This document shows positions 25,878-35,165 of a DNA stretch of 64,000 nucleotides, piece by piece. This DNA is from CAZMCH01 sp964564735 (lineage in GTDB: Bacteria > Poribacteria > DTPJ01): contig CAZMCH010000002.1 of NCBI GenBank assembly GCA_964564735.1, positions 1-64,000 of the forward strand. Reading direction: 5' to 3'. Numbering within the stretch: position 1 is the stretch's first letter; each line of letters opens with the position of its first letter. Under the pieces are notes generated by a model. The model saw only the letters and a list, made by a program, of their open reading frames with translations, did not search any database and was not told the origin of the DNA. Both the position numbers and the translations under genes were made by a program.

Positions 25878-26996
25878 TTGGTTCGATTTATCCAAACATC
25901 AGATTGGCAAATTGGAATGAAAGGCGGAGGATTAGGGGAAGCATCTGGAATTATACGAGAAACAAGGATCAAGTCTATCAATAATGTGCTAAATATAGCC
26001 AAAGAACAAAATGTAGATTTTGTTTTGCTATGTGGTGATATTTTTGAGCATAATATGGTTAGTCAAGATGACGTTAGAAAGGTTGTTTCTGTATTTAATC
26101 AGTATTCTGATATACCAATCTATCTTTTGCCCGGAAATCATGATATAATTGGTGCGGATTGTGTATATAATAGACCAATATTTCAAAACCTAACACACTT
26201 AAAAATCATTCAATCATGTGATACTATTCAAATTCAAGATACTTACCTTCATCCATGTCCTATCTTATCCAAATTCATTACAAAAGACCTTACCGTAAAT
26301 ATCCCATCTGTGTATAATTTAGGTGGTATTCATATAGGCATTGCCCATGGAAGTCTTATTGGGAATTTTTCCACACAAGATTGGGAGGATATAACTTTGC
26401 CGATTGATCCATCTTGTATTGAAAGAACAGGGATTGATTATCTTGCATTGGGACATTGGCACGGATACAGAATATTTGAAGATTCGCATATAGCCTATTC
26501 TGGAACTCATGAACAGACAAAATATAACGAAGATAATGCAGGATACTGCCTAATGGTTCATATAGATAAAAAAGGTGATAAACCAATAATCGAACCGATA
26601 AAAACAGGGCAATTAAAGTGGCTGTCTTGTGAATTTGATATAATGGATTCATCATCCCTTAATGAGTTAAAGGAGTATCTTGATTCCATTAAAGATATTG
26701 ATATGGTTAGGCTAGAACTTCATGGAGAGTTACAACTTGAATATAAGGAAAAACTTGATAATATACTTGAATTCCAGTCAACCAGACATAGAGATTTAAG
26801 AATAAAAATGGATTTGCTCAATATTACATTATCAAATAATCTGGAAAATCGGATTGATCTAGGAGATGCAACTTTAAATCAGACTAATGAGAAATTAAGC
26901 CAAATGCTTGCAAATGAAACTGATCCAAAAAAACAAAGAGTAATCGTTGAGGCTCTTATATATCTACATAAACTAGGAATGGAGGTTGAGGCATGA
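25878..26996 (+). CDS. SbcD/Mre11-like DNA exonuclease
   Basis: From TTG 25878 (AGGAGGG seven bases upstream; TTG 25872 is too close to it) the product has 372 residues. The calcineurin-like metal sites are visible: TSDWQIG (where most relatives have D-x-H, here D-x-Q), LLCGDIFEH, LPGNHD and LGHWHGY. These bind two metals for nuclease cleavage. It would work with the ATPase encoded next, whose ATG overlaps its stop as ATGA. The pair would process DNA ends or hairpins. Mre11 relatives act in repair and against foreign DNA. Confidence 0.86.
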   Translation: MVRFIQTSDWQIGMKGGGLGEASGIIRETRIKSINNVLNIAKEQNVDFVLLCGDIFEHNMVSQDDVRKVVSVFNQYSDIPIYLLPGNHDIIGADCVYNRPIFQNLTHLKIIQSCDTIQIQDTYLHPCPILSKFITKDLTVNIPSVYNLGGIHIGIAHGSLIGNFSTQDWEDITLPIDPSCIERTGIDYLALGHWHGYRIFEDSHIAYSGTHEQTKYNEDNAGYCLMVHIDKKGDKPIIEPIKTGQLKWLSCEFDIMDSSSLNELKEYLDSIKDIDMVRLELHGELQLEYKEKLDNILEFQSTRHRDLRIKMDLLNITLSNNLENRIDLGDATLNQTNEKLSQMLANETDPKKQRVIVEALIYLHKLGMEVEA

Positions 26997-29704
26997 AACT
27001 CCACTGGGTAGAATTAGAAAACTGGCGACAACATGCCAAGACAAAGATCGAATTTGATGATCGCACAACGGTCATATATGGACCAAATGAAGCAGGGAAA
27101 TCAACTATATTTGAGGCTTTAGGCAGAGGCTTTTTTGATAGGTCTAGCGCACAATCAGAATCTATAAGACGTATCAAACCACTCACAGCATACGGAAATG
27201 TCTCATCGATAGTCAAAATAGAATTTACTATCAATCAGACAAGATATAGGGTAGAAAAAAGCTTTAATTTAAAGAATGGGACATCATTATATAAAATTGA
27301 CGGAGAACGTAGCACGCTTATAAATCAAGATACTGCAGATGAGCAACTGATAAAACTACTAGAAGCAGAATTGCCATCACGAGGAGGCAGTAAGCCTTCA
27401 CAATGGGGGGCTTTTCAGTGGCTTTGGGCTAATCAGGATAACCGAGAGTTACCAGATAACAGCGATGGGAATCCAACATTGGCTCTGCACTTGGAAAAAT
27501 CAGGGGATCTGCTTGTAACCCCAAAATTCAAGGCGGTTCAAGAACGAATATTATCTAATTATTCACGATATTTTACAGGCACAGGCAGAATTACTAAGGA
27601 TTCACCAGTAACCAAACTTGAAGATGATATAAAAAGTCTTGAGCAATTAGTCATTGAATTAGGAGATAAAATAAAGAAAGTAGATGGCGAAAAACAGCAA
27701 TTAGAAACTCTAGAAGGACAACTTCCCGATCTTGAGAAAAGGCTTACAGACACAAAATCAGAGTATGAAAAGGCTAGAAGCAAGGTAGTTGATCTTTCTA
27801 CCATAGAAGCAGAATTAAAGGCATCAACCGCAAGCGTTAATGAAGTAGAAAGAGAATTAAAAGATGCTCAGACCGCATTAAAAGACCTTCGCAAAGCAGA
27901 AAAAGATATTGAAAGTTGCACAAAAAATGAAAAAGAATCTCATGAGAATTATCTAAGATTGGATGCTTTACGTGAACAGCTAGAAATACAATTTCAGAAA
28001 AAAGATAACGAGATAGAGGGTCCTGGTGGTTTGGCAGATGAAATAAGAAAATGTGAAGAATTAACAAGAGATGCAAGAAATCTAAAGGACTCAGCAGATA
28101 CATTGAAGAATATAAATGAATTAAATGGAAAAATAGATAGACTCTCAAAGATTAATGAAGAGATCGAGTCTCTTAGAAAAAAAGAGATTCCATTATTTCC
28201 AACAGATAAAGAAATAAACAACCTTATTCAAAAACAAATAGAAATAGAAGTTTTGAGAGAGAACCTAAAAGCAAGTGGAATATCGGTAAGTGTTATTCAT
28301 GGCGAAAAAGGCTCTCTTGATGTTGAAGTTGACGGAGAAAAACTTGGCAGTGATGATATAACAGCAATTGCCATTGAGAGTGTTAAGATAAAATCATCGG
28401 GCTTGGGTGAGGTTACGATCATGGCAAGGCTGGATCAAGCTCGTGATGCGAAATCAGATATTTTAACATTAGAAAAAGATATTGATGGCATATTAAGTAA
28501 ATATAATTCAAAATCAATAGATGAGTTAAAAGAAATAAATTTAACTCAAAAAGAAATCTCCGAAAAAATAAAGGAACTGATAACAGAAAAAAGGTTAATT
28601 GATAAAAGATCGTTTGATGAAATGGTATTAGAAAGACAAAGCCTTAATAGTAAATATGAGTTATATAAAGAACTAGAAAGAAAGCCTTTTGCAATAGAAT
28701 TAAACCCTATTGAGGGAAATTTGACGGAATTAGTTAGAAAAAGGGAAGCTGAGGAAGATAAAGTAAGAAAATTACTTGATGATACAAGGAAAGAAAGAGA
28801 AAAAATTAAAGAAGAATTATCAAGGAAAAAAGAGGAATTAGCGGAAATTAGAATTAAGCAAAAGTATTGTGAAGCAGAATTAAATAAAGCGAGAGACCAA
28901 AAACGCGAACTCATCCGTAAATATGGATCAGAAGAAAATCAAGAAAAGAGATTAGTAGATGCCCAAGCAGAACTCAAAAAACGAAAAGATAAGCATGAAC
29001 AAATAGAAAAGCGTTATGAAGAATTGGAAAAAGGTTCTATCAATGAAATAAAACGACTTGAACATCAGATAGAGAATCAAGAACAGATTATTAGACAGCA
29101 TAGAGCATTGATAAATCAACTCAAAGGGGCAATAAGCACAGAAAGCTTAGAGGGGACATATTCAAAGTTATCTGAAACCGAATCACAAATAGAGATTCTC
29201 AAAGAAAGATTAGAAAGGGAACAGATACGATCAGAATCTTTAAGACTCCTAAAAGAAACTCTTGAGAATCAATATCATTCTGCTTTATCGGTAGTAGTCG
29301 GTCCCATTCAAGATGAAGTAAAGCGCTATTTAGGCTATGTTACTGGTTATCTGCATGAAAACGTAGAATTAAATGAATATCTATTTCCAACGAAATTGGG
29401 ACAGCGTGATGTTGAGGATATATCACTTGAATTTAGTGATGGGTCTATGGGATTGAAGGAATTGCTGGCGTTTTGTGTTAGGCTTGCTATTGCAAAACAT
29501 TTAAGCGAAAGAGATAGCCAGTGCCTAGTTCTTGATGATCCATTTGTTCATATAAGCCCAGACCGATCAAACAGGATGATCGAATTGATAAACGAGGCAA
29601 TAGATAATTATGGGCTTCAAGTAATAATATTAACTGCGCGTCAAATGGAATTTGCTGGATTATCGGGAAAAATGGTTGATATTCAAAGCATTAAAACGAG
29701 ATAA
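26993..29704 (+). CDS. SbcC/Rad50-like SMC-family ATPase without zinc hook
   Basis: The 903-residue protein has an N-terminal ATPase half with Walker A GPNEAGKST (Lys36) and two long coiled-coil arms (about 195-395 and 480-780). The C-terminal half has an ABC signature region SDGSMGLKE (about 814-822) and Walker B CLVLDDPF (about 843-850). Rad50 and SbcC meet at a CxxC zinc hook at the coil apex, but no CxxC is present anywhere. Instead residues about 400-480 form a beta-rich insert (ISVSVIHGEKGSLDVEVDGE and following strands) at the apex. The protein should hydrolyse ATP to gate the SbcD-like nuclease. The hinge is unusual. Confidence 0.86.
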   Translation: MKLHWVELENWRQHAKTKIEFDDRTTVIYGPNEAGKSTIFEALGRGFFDRSSAQSESIRRIKPLTAYGNVSSIVKIEFTINQTRYRVEKSFNLKNGTSLYKIDGERSTLINQDTADEQLIKLLEAELPSRGGSKPSQWGAFQWLWANQDNRELPDNSDGNPTLALHLEKSGDLLVTPKFKAVQERILSNYSRYFTGTGRITKDSPVTKLEDDIKSLEQLVIELGDKIKKVDGEKQQLETLEGQLPDLEKRLTDTKSEYEKARSKVVDLSTIEAELKASTASVNEVERELKDAQTALKDLRKAEKDIESCTKNEKESHENYLRLDALREQLEIQFQKKDNEIEGPGGLADEIRKCEELTRDARNLKDSADTLKNINELNGKIDRLSKINEEIESLRKKEIPLFPTDKEINNLIQKQIEIEVLRENLKASGISVSVIHGEKGSLDVEVDGEKLGSDDITAIAIESVKIKSSGLGEVTIMARLDQARDAKSDILTLEKDIDGILSKYNSKSIDELKEINLTQKEISEKIKELITEKRLIDKRSFDEMVLERQSLNSKYELYKELERKPFAIELNPIEGNLTELVRKREAEEDKVRKLLDDTRKEREKIKEELSRKKEELAEIRIKQKYCEAELNKARDQKRELIRKYGSEENQEKRLVDAQAELKKRKDKHEQIEKRYEELEKGSINEIKRLEHQIENQEQIIRQHRALINQLKGAISTESLEGTYSKLSETESQIEILKERLEREQIRSESLRLLKETLENQYHSALSVVVGPIQDEVKRYLGYVTGYLHENVELNEYLFPTKLGQRDVEDISLEFSDGSMGLKELLAFCVRLAIAKHLSERDSQCLVLDDPFVHISPDRSNRMIELINEAIDNYGLQVIILTARQMEFAGLSGKMVDIQSIKTR

Positions 29705-29731
29705 ATATCAAAAATTAAAGGAGATAACGAT

Positions 29732-30685
29732 ATGAATATTAATATTAAACCGATGGAAATCTCTGATATTCAGGAAGTAGTTGACGGCTGGAATAAAACA
29801 CTAATATATGATCAGGTTAATGAAGAACGATTCAAAAATGTTATAATTGATGATGCCAATTATGAAAAAGAAAGCACATTTGTTGCTATATATGATAATA
29901 AAATAGTTGGATTTATAGGCGCAGTTGCACGAGAAGGCATTTTAGGGGCAGATAATCGAGGCAAGCCAGAACAAGCAAATTTTGGTTATATAAAAGGCTT
30001 TTATGTGCTTGATGATTTTAGAAAAAATGGCATAGGTTCAATGCTACTTGATAAAGCAATAGATTATATAAAGCATAAAAACAAGTCTTTTATAAAGATA
30101 TTAGAATACACTGGTAACTATTTCTTTCCCGGTATAGATATGAGATATGAATCTGCAATAAATTTCTTTGAGAACAAAGGCTTTCATAGAGAATACGTGA
30201 TTAATGATGTTGACATAGACCTTACAGATTTTAAGATAGGTGATTATCAAAAAAATGCAATAGAAAGAGCAAAGAGTATTGATATAAGCGTTGTTGACTA
30301 CGATCCGTCAATGCTTGATGAGATGCGGAAATTTGCAGAAAAGTTAAATATGATCTCATGGTTTCCAGAAGGATGGGAAAATTGGTTCAAATCCAAAGGC
30401 AATAAGGTTGTTGCTCTGAAAGGAAAAGAAATAGTCGGCTGGGCGTCCTTTGGTGTTAGTGGAGAGATCGGCTGGTTTGGACCAACAGGCGTTCTTGTAG
30501 AGATGCGCCATAATGGCATTGGCTCATGGATACTTCTGGAATCCGTTTTGCAGATGAAGTCTGCAGGCGCAAAGCGTGTTATCGCAAGCTGGGCAAATAC
30601 GCCCTTCTATATTGCGAACGGCTGGAAGATTTGCAGGCAATATGGTGTTTATGAAAAACAAATAAAAAAGAATGATGATAAATAA
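29732..30685 (+). CDS. Tandem GNAT-fold N-acetyltransferase
   Basis: The 317-residue protein contains two GNAT-like units. The first (1-160) has FGYIKGFYVLDDFRKNGIGSMLL, where the (R/K)xxGxG loop binds the acetyl-CoA pyrophosphate. The second (about 175-310) has GWFGPTGVLVEMRHNGIGSWILLE with the same loop and ends in NTPFYIANGWKI. Fused pairs occur in antibiotic- or amine-acetylating enzymes. The acceptor is unknown. AAGGAGATAACGAT precedes ATG 29732. It follows the SbcC-like gene by 27 bases and may be co-transcribed. Confidence 0.82.
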   Translation: MNINIKPMEISDIQEVVDGWNKTLIYDQVNEERFKNVIIDDANYEKESTFVAIYDNKIVGFIGAVAREGILGADNRGKPEQANFGYIKGFYVLDDFRKNGIGSMLLDKAIDYIKHKNKSFIKILEYTGNYFFPGIDMRYESAINFFENKGFHREYVINDVDIDLTDFKIGDYQKNAIERAKSIDISVVDYDPSMLDEMRKFAEKLNMISWFPEGWENWFKSKGNKVVALKGKEIVGWASFGVSGEIGWFGPTGVLVEMRHNGIGSWILLESVLQMKSAGAKRVIASWANTPFYIANGWKICRQYGVYEKQIKKNDDK

Positions 30686-30767
30686 AGCATTATGTTAAAG
30701 TGATATTGGATTTGACAAAAAGTGATTAATCAATAATTTGAAACAGATACGCACAGAAAGAGCAATA

Positions 30768-30828
30768 TTGACTTATTATACCAAAAAGCGTTATAATCCA
30801 TAGCGAAAATTATTAAGACTGCTATAAT
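30768..30828 (+). promoter_or_regulatory. Two promoters in front of the ECF sigma operon
   Basis: TTGACT (30768-30773) is followed after 18 bases by a perfect TATAAT (30792-30797). A second TATAAT (30823-30828) is preceded by TGC and so is an extended -10. Two start points about 30 bases apart are implied. The remaining leader carries a direct repeat AAAGGTTTA twice (near 30884-30905). Confidence 0.55.
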
Positions 30829-30911
30829 GCTTTATTTATGGATTGTAAACTTAATGTCATAAGAATCGTTAAAAATGAACGGAATAAAGGTTTATAAAGG
30901 TTTACAAATTA

Positions 30912-31472
30912 ATGTCAGACGACGAAATACTCGTAGAGCGAATAAAGAATGGTGATCTGTCTGCTTTTGATGAATTAATGAAGAAGTATTACAAACAGGT
31001 CTCCATATTAGCTTATAAAATGACTGGAAGCTATGAAGATGCCGAAGATATAGCTCAAGAGGTTTTCGCAAGGGTATTTAAAGCAATTCCCAATTGGAAA
31101 CCAAAGGCGAGTTTTTATACTTGGATTCGTACAGTAACGATGAATCTTTGCATTGATCATCATCGGGCAAAGGTTCGTCATCAGACACAATCAATTGACA
31201 ATACAGAAAATCCTATTGTGAATTTGTCAAATGATTCTGAATATAGCCCATTGGAAAATGTTGAGGCAAATGAATTAAGGCAAAAAGTCCTAAAAGCTGC
31301 GGAAGAGCTTTCACCTCAGCAAAAAAAGGCTTTTATGCTCTGTCATTATGGTGGTTTATCTCGTGAGGATGCTGCAAAAATTATGGATTGCGCAGTTGGA
31401 ACAATAAAAGCCCACTTATCTAGAGCGACGGCAAAAATGCGAGACCTTTTGAAAGACTTTACAGAGAATTAG
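30912..31472 (+). CDS. ECF-type RNA polymerase sigma factor
   Basis: The 186-residue protein consists of region 2 (DAFDELMKKYYKQV-like helix and AEDIAQEVFARVFKAIPNW, which binds core polymerase and the -10 element) and region 4 (LSPQQKKAFMLCHYGGLSREDAAKIM, then the recognition helix AVGTIKAHLSRATAKM for the -35 element). This size and layout are those of RpoE-like extracytoplasmic-function factors. The next gene encodes a zinc-finger anti-sigma protein, so activity should be released by an envelope signal. Targets are unknown. The gene itself is preceded by housekeeping-type promoters. Confidence 0.93.
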   Translation: MSDDEILVERIKNGDLSAFDELMKKYYKQVSILAYKMTGSYEDAEDIAQEVFARVFKAIPNWKPKASFYTWIRTVTMNLCIDHHRAKVRHQTQSIDNTENPIVNLSNDSEYSPLENVEANELRQKVLKAAEELSPQQKKAFMLCHYGGLSREDAAKIMDCAVGTIKAHLSRATAKMRDLLKDFTEN

Positions 31473-31504
31473 ATGTAAATAAAGATTGTTTTGGAGGTGA
31501 GAAT

Positions 31505-32311
31505 GTGAGTAAATGCTATAAAATAAAGAATCTATTTGGTTCATACATATATAATACTATATCCCAAGAGGAAAAATCTGATGTTGATGAGCATATAAAG
31601 ACCTGTAAAAAATGTGCAGAAGATTTGAGAACTCAGCAAGAAACTATAGAAATATTCAAAGTAAAGCAAAATATTGATTATGACGACTTGCTTTTGGATG
31701 AAGAAAGCTTTGTGTCCAATGTATATCGTAGAATTGCAATAGAAAGTATAAAGCAAAAATCCAGACAGGTAAAATTGAGGAAATTTGTATATCAACCAGC
31801 ATTAGCAACAGCGTTTGCTATTATTATAATAGCATTTGTTTTTACAAGGATTGATAATATAAAATATCCAGAAAATAAATATATTCCTATTGTTTCAAAT
31901 ACAGTTACTGAACTACCAGAAATAGATGATAGAGAAGAAGTAAAGCAAGATGCTGTTCTTTTAAAAAATACTATAAAAAGCGATTCAAACAAAGCAACAG
32001 AAAAGGTTCTTGTTAAGATACCTATTGTTGTAAAAAAACAAGGCGAAGTCAAACAATCAAGAGCAAAAATCCTTCTAACAGAAGCAAAGATAACCAATTC
32101 TCGAGATTGGTTATTAAATGCTGACCTAATAAATTATTCTTTGGGAGAACCACTAAGAGCATTATCAAAGTATCAGATGATAATTGATCATTATCCCGAT
32201 ACAGAAGCTGCCAAAGAAGCACAAAAGAGGATTAAAACTATTCTGGATTCAGAATTTACAAATCAAAGGGAAGAATTTACCTTAGAAACAGAATTGAATG
32301 ATGGAATCTAG
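31505..32311 (+). CDS. Zinc-finger (ZAS-type) anti-sigma factor with TPR-like periplasmic tail
   Basis: The GTG start at 31505 has GGAGGTG upstream. Of 268 residues, the cytoplasmic N-terminal part has the HxxxCxxC motif of ZAS anti-sigma factors (His30, Cys34, Cys37), which binds the adjacent sigma factor. One transmembrane helix follows (about 97-117, ALATAFAIIIIAFVFTRI). The outer part is charged and ends with a single TPR-like helix pair (SKYQMIIDHYPDTEAAKEAQKRI), the same repeat type as in the next gene. This suggests that the sensor and the TPR protein may touch. Regulation through proteolysis is known for relatives but not shown here. Confidence 0.85.
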   Translation: MSKCYKIKNLFGSYIYNTISQEEKSDVDEHIKTCKKCAEDLRTQQETIEIFKVKQNIDYDDLLLDEESFVSNVYRRIAIESIKQKSRQVKLRKFVYQPALATAFAIIIIAFVFTRIDNIKYPENKYIPIVSNTVTELPEIDDREEVKQDAVLLKNTIKSDSNKATEKVLVKIPIVVKKQGEVKQSRAKILLTEAKITNSRDWLLNADLINYSLGEPLRALSKYQMIIDHYPDTEAAKEAQKRIKTILDSEFTNQREEFTLETELNDGI

Positions 32312-34400
32312 TGTGTTTAAAATGATCAACCAAATTAGAATTGATAATATTTTGGCAAAAATAATGGCTTTTCTTGTCCTTTTTTTTTCATTATTTTCAG
32401 AAGCGGATGATATTAGCGGACCTTGGACTGAAATCGCCGATCTTATGAAGACAAGAAATTATGATGGAGCAATCGATAAACTAAATGATACGGCTAAAAA
32501 TGCAAGTCAAATTGAGGATAAAGCATGGCTTTATTTTCAAATAGGTTCTATATATTTTGAATACAAACATGAATATAAAAAGGCAATGGATGCCTTTCAG
32601 AAAGTCTTAGCATTAAAGAGATCCGTTGATTTGCCATCAAGCGATTTACTTGATTGCTCTGCATTAAGCCAGATGTCCATCGCTGATGTTTATCGTCGTA
32701 ATGGTGAATATGACAAAGCAATTAAAGAATACGAAAACATAATGGACAGCTATCCAAATACTAGATATGCGAAAATAGCTTCTCATGACATTAAAGGCAT
32801 AAAAAATGCTTTAACAGAAATAGAGACATATAAATCTTTCATTGATAAACATCCTGATACAGATATTTCGGCTGATATTCAGTTTGAAATAGCAGAACTT
32901 TATCTTTCCCCTCAAAACCTCAATAATACTAATCAAGCAATAATAGAGTATAACAAATTCATAGAAAAATACCCAGATAATCCCAAATCCATAGAGGCAC
33001 TATTTAAGATTGCTGATACATATCGATCTATTCTTCGTGATCCACTTAATTCAATTTATTCATATAAGAAGATCCTAGAAAAAGGTTCATTTGCCAGCAA
33101 TTTAAGGGCTGAGGCAATGTTTCAGATTGGTATTATATATTACAGCGATCTAAGTGATTATATAAAAGCCTGTGAGGTCTTTTGTAGATTTCTTGAAGAT
33201 TATCCAGTATATTGGAAATACCCCGCAGGTGTTTATTGGCTAGCAATGTGTTATGAACAAATTGGAGATTATGATAAAGCAATAAGCTTTTTTGAGCTTT
33301 TTATTCAGCTATATCCTGATGATGATTCGAAACTATCTGCGGATATAGGCAAGCTTGGTGAAAGAGATGTCAAATCTCAGATAAGAGCAAAAGTTGCTAA
33401 TTTGAAAAAAATTGCCCCTGGTTTACAATGGAGCAAAGCAGAAAAATTCGTTTCATCAGGTAACTATCGTGATGCTCTAACGATCTATCGTGATCTGATG
33501 TCAAAGTATCCAAATACAAACTATGCAGAAAATTCGAGAATTCAAGCAAATAAGATACATTATCTTGCAGAAATACAGATGCTTCGAGAATTAATCAAAA
33601 ATCAACCCGATGAGATACCAGCCATACAATATAAAATAGCTGAAATATATGAAACAGGAATACAAAACAACACACAGGCATTAAAAGAATATCAAGTGGT
33701 TGTAGATAAATATTCGGGGACATATTGGGCATGTGAAGCATTATTTAGAATAGGATTTATATATTCTAGTTCTGGTAATATGCGTTTGGTCAAAACAGAA
33801 AAACGATCAAAAGAATCGTTAAGTTCTGATACTGAAAAGGCAATAGCAACCTATCGGCAGTTGATAAAAGAATATCCAAACTCTTATAGGTCGGCGGAAG
33901 CACATTTTTACTTAGGCGAAATTTATCGTATTCGCCTTAATGATTATCAAAAAGCATTGCAAGAATATCAAAAAGTTATTGATAATTATCCTGAAATAAG
34001 CTTTTATGAAAGAGAAGGATATAAAGATAGCCTTGCAGATCAGGCACAATTCAAGATAGGTCGCATTTATTATGAGAATCTGAAAGATAATAATAAGGCC
34101 CTACAAGCATTTATGACGTTTTTGGATAAATATCCCAACTCGTGCAGAAAATCCGCTATATATTCTTTTATAGCAGTAATTCAAGAAGCTAATGGAGACT
34201 ACAATTCCGCAAAACAATCATTGCAAACTATAATGAATTTAATAGTTGATAGTAGTGTTCAAAGCTTGTATTATATAAGAGATTCGATTTCGGTGATGAA
34301 AATTTCTGAGAATTTAGTAAGTAGTTCTGATCATCAAGACGAGATCGTTAGGCAGATCAAGCAGAAGATTTCGCAAATTAGCTATAAACAACAAAAGTAA
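32298..34400 (+). CDS. Exported 700-residue TPR-repeat protein (BamD/YbgF-like repeats)
   Basis: The gene overlaps the anti-sigma gene by 14 bases. A hydrophobic segment (about residues 24-37, IMAFLVLFFSLFSE) is the signal sequence; starting at ATG 32322 would make it more typical. The rest is more than ten tetratricopeptide repeats of the BamD/YbgF kind, recognised by A-x-x-x-(Y/F)-(Q/E)-x-(V/I)-(I/L)-x-x-Y-P-(N/D) units such as QALKEYQVVVDKY and KALQEYQKVIDNYP. Such scaffolds act in the periplasm in outer-membrane assembly. Its place between an anti-sigma gene and an outer-membrane-protein gene suggests a sensor or assembly role. Confidence 0.82.
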   Translation: MMESSVFKMINQIRIDNILAKIMAFLVLFFSLFSEADDISGPWTEIADLMKTRNYDGAIDKLNDTAKNASQIEDKAWLYFQIGSIYFEYKHEYKKAMDAFQKVLALKRSVDLPSSDLLDCSALSQMSIADVYRRNGEYDKAIKEYENIMDSYPNTRYAKIASHDIKGIKNALTEIETYKSFIDKHPDTDISADIQFEIAELYLSPQNLNNTNQAIIEYNKFIEKYPDNPKSIEALFKIADTYRSILRDPLNSIYSYKKILEKGSFASNLRAEAMFQIGIIYYSDLSDYIKACEVFCRFLEDYPVYWKYPAGVYWLAMCYEQIGDYDKAISFFELFIQLYPDDDSKLSADIGKLGERDVKSQIRAKVANLKKIAPGLQWSKAEKFVSSGNYRDALTIYRDLMSKYPNTNYAENSRIQANKIHYLAEIQMLRELIKNQPDEIPAIQYKIAEIYETGIQNNTQALKEYQVVVDKYSGTYWACEALFRIGFIYSSSGNMRLVKTEKRSKESLSSDTEKAIATYRQLIKEYPNSYRSAEAHFYLGEIYRIRLNDYQKALQEYQKVIDNYPEISFYEREGYKDSLADQAQFKIGRIYYENLKDNNKALQAFMTFLDKYPNSCRKSAIYSFIAVIQEANGDYNSAKQSLQTIMNLIVDSSVQSLYYIRDSISVMKISENLVSSSDHQDEIVRQIKQKISQISYKQQK

Positions 34401-34415
34401 TAACGGGGGTATTAT

Positions 34416-35147
34416 ATGAAAAAGGTTGTTATTATCATTAGCGTATTAATGATTATGTCCTTTCTTCCAATTGGTATATTAGCTGATTCAAATAACGAAA
34501 AAGATGAAAGAAAAGCAGTTATTGGCTTATTTGGCTCTCTGATAGCACCAAGCATATTTAGTTCAGCAAAAACTGAGCATCTTGCTTTTTCAATTCATGG
34601 GAGAACAATCACAAATGAAGGCGAAGTTCCTGACTATGACCTTAGCGAAAGCGCAAAAGACAATATAGATTCATATCAGATATATCTAAATGGTCGTTTT
34701 GGTGGGTTTGGCGCGACGCTTGGCTTTGGACAAGGTAATGAATTCGAATTCTCTCAACCACTGATCCTTTCCGTTGATTATAAATTAGGTTTATTTGAAG
34801 ATGCTCCTTTATTTGATGCGGCGATAGATGCTCAATATTCATTAATATATCTGCCCAAAGCGGATAAGATTAAGATTTCTGCTCCGGGATTTGGAGTTGC
34901 ATCCATAAACGGTTTATTTGGGGCTAATCTAATTATTTTTGAGCCTTATGCTGGCATTACATTGAATTATGTCTATCTCAACTCTGAAGATGAATTATTC
35001 TCTGTATGGAAGCCTATACCAAAGCTTGGCTTAAAGATAAAACCTCTTCCATTGGTAAATATCGGTGGAGAACTCTCATTTTTAATGAATGAAAAACCAC
35101 TAAATAATTCTTGGATATGGAATTTTGGGGCAAGTGTGAGATTCTAA
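34416..35147 (+). CDS. Putative outer-membrane protein
   Basis: The 243-residue protein has a signal peptide (MKKVVIIISVLMIMSFLPIGILA) and a mature part of alternating amphipathic strands ending in Phe (WNFGASVRF), the C-terminal signature recognised by the BAM complex. Segments such as GRFGGFGATLGFGQGNEF and LIIFEPYAGITLNYVYLNS support a small barrel. No named family is recognised. It lies 15 bases after the TPR gene and so completes a sigma/anti-sigma/TPR/barrel operon. Confidence 0.65.
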   Translation: MKKVVIIISVLMIMSFLPIGILADSNNEKDERKAVIGLFGSLIAPSIFSSAKTEHLAFSIHGRTITNEGEVPDYDLSESAKDNIDSYQIYLNGRFGGFGATLGFGQGNEFEFSQPLILSVDYKLGLFEDAPLFDAAIDAQYSLIYLPKADKIKISAPGFGVASINGLFGANLIIFEPYAGITLNYVYLNSEDELFSVWKPIPKLGLKIKPLPLVNIGGELSFLMNEKPLNNSWIWNFGASVRF

Positions 35148-35165
35148 TATAAATTGGAGAACTAT

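Noticed and set aside
27559..28914. Several long minus-strand frames inside the SbcC-like gene
   Set aside because: They are Ser/Leu/Phe-rich mirror images of Lys/Glu-rich coiled coil, a usual shadow of such genes, without ribosome sites.
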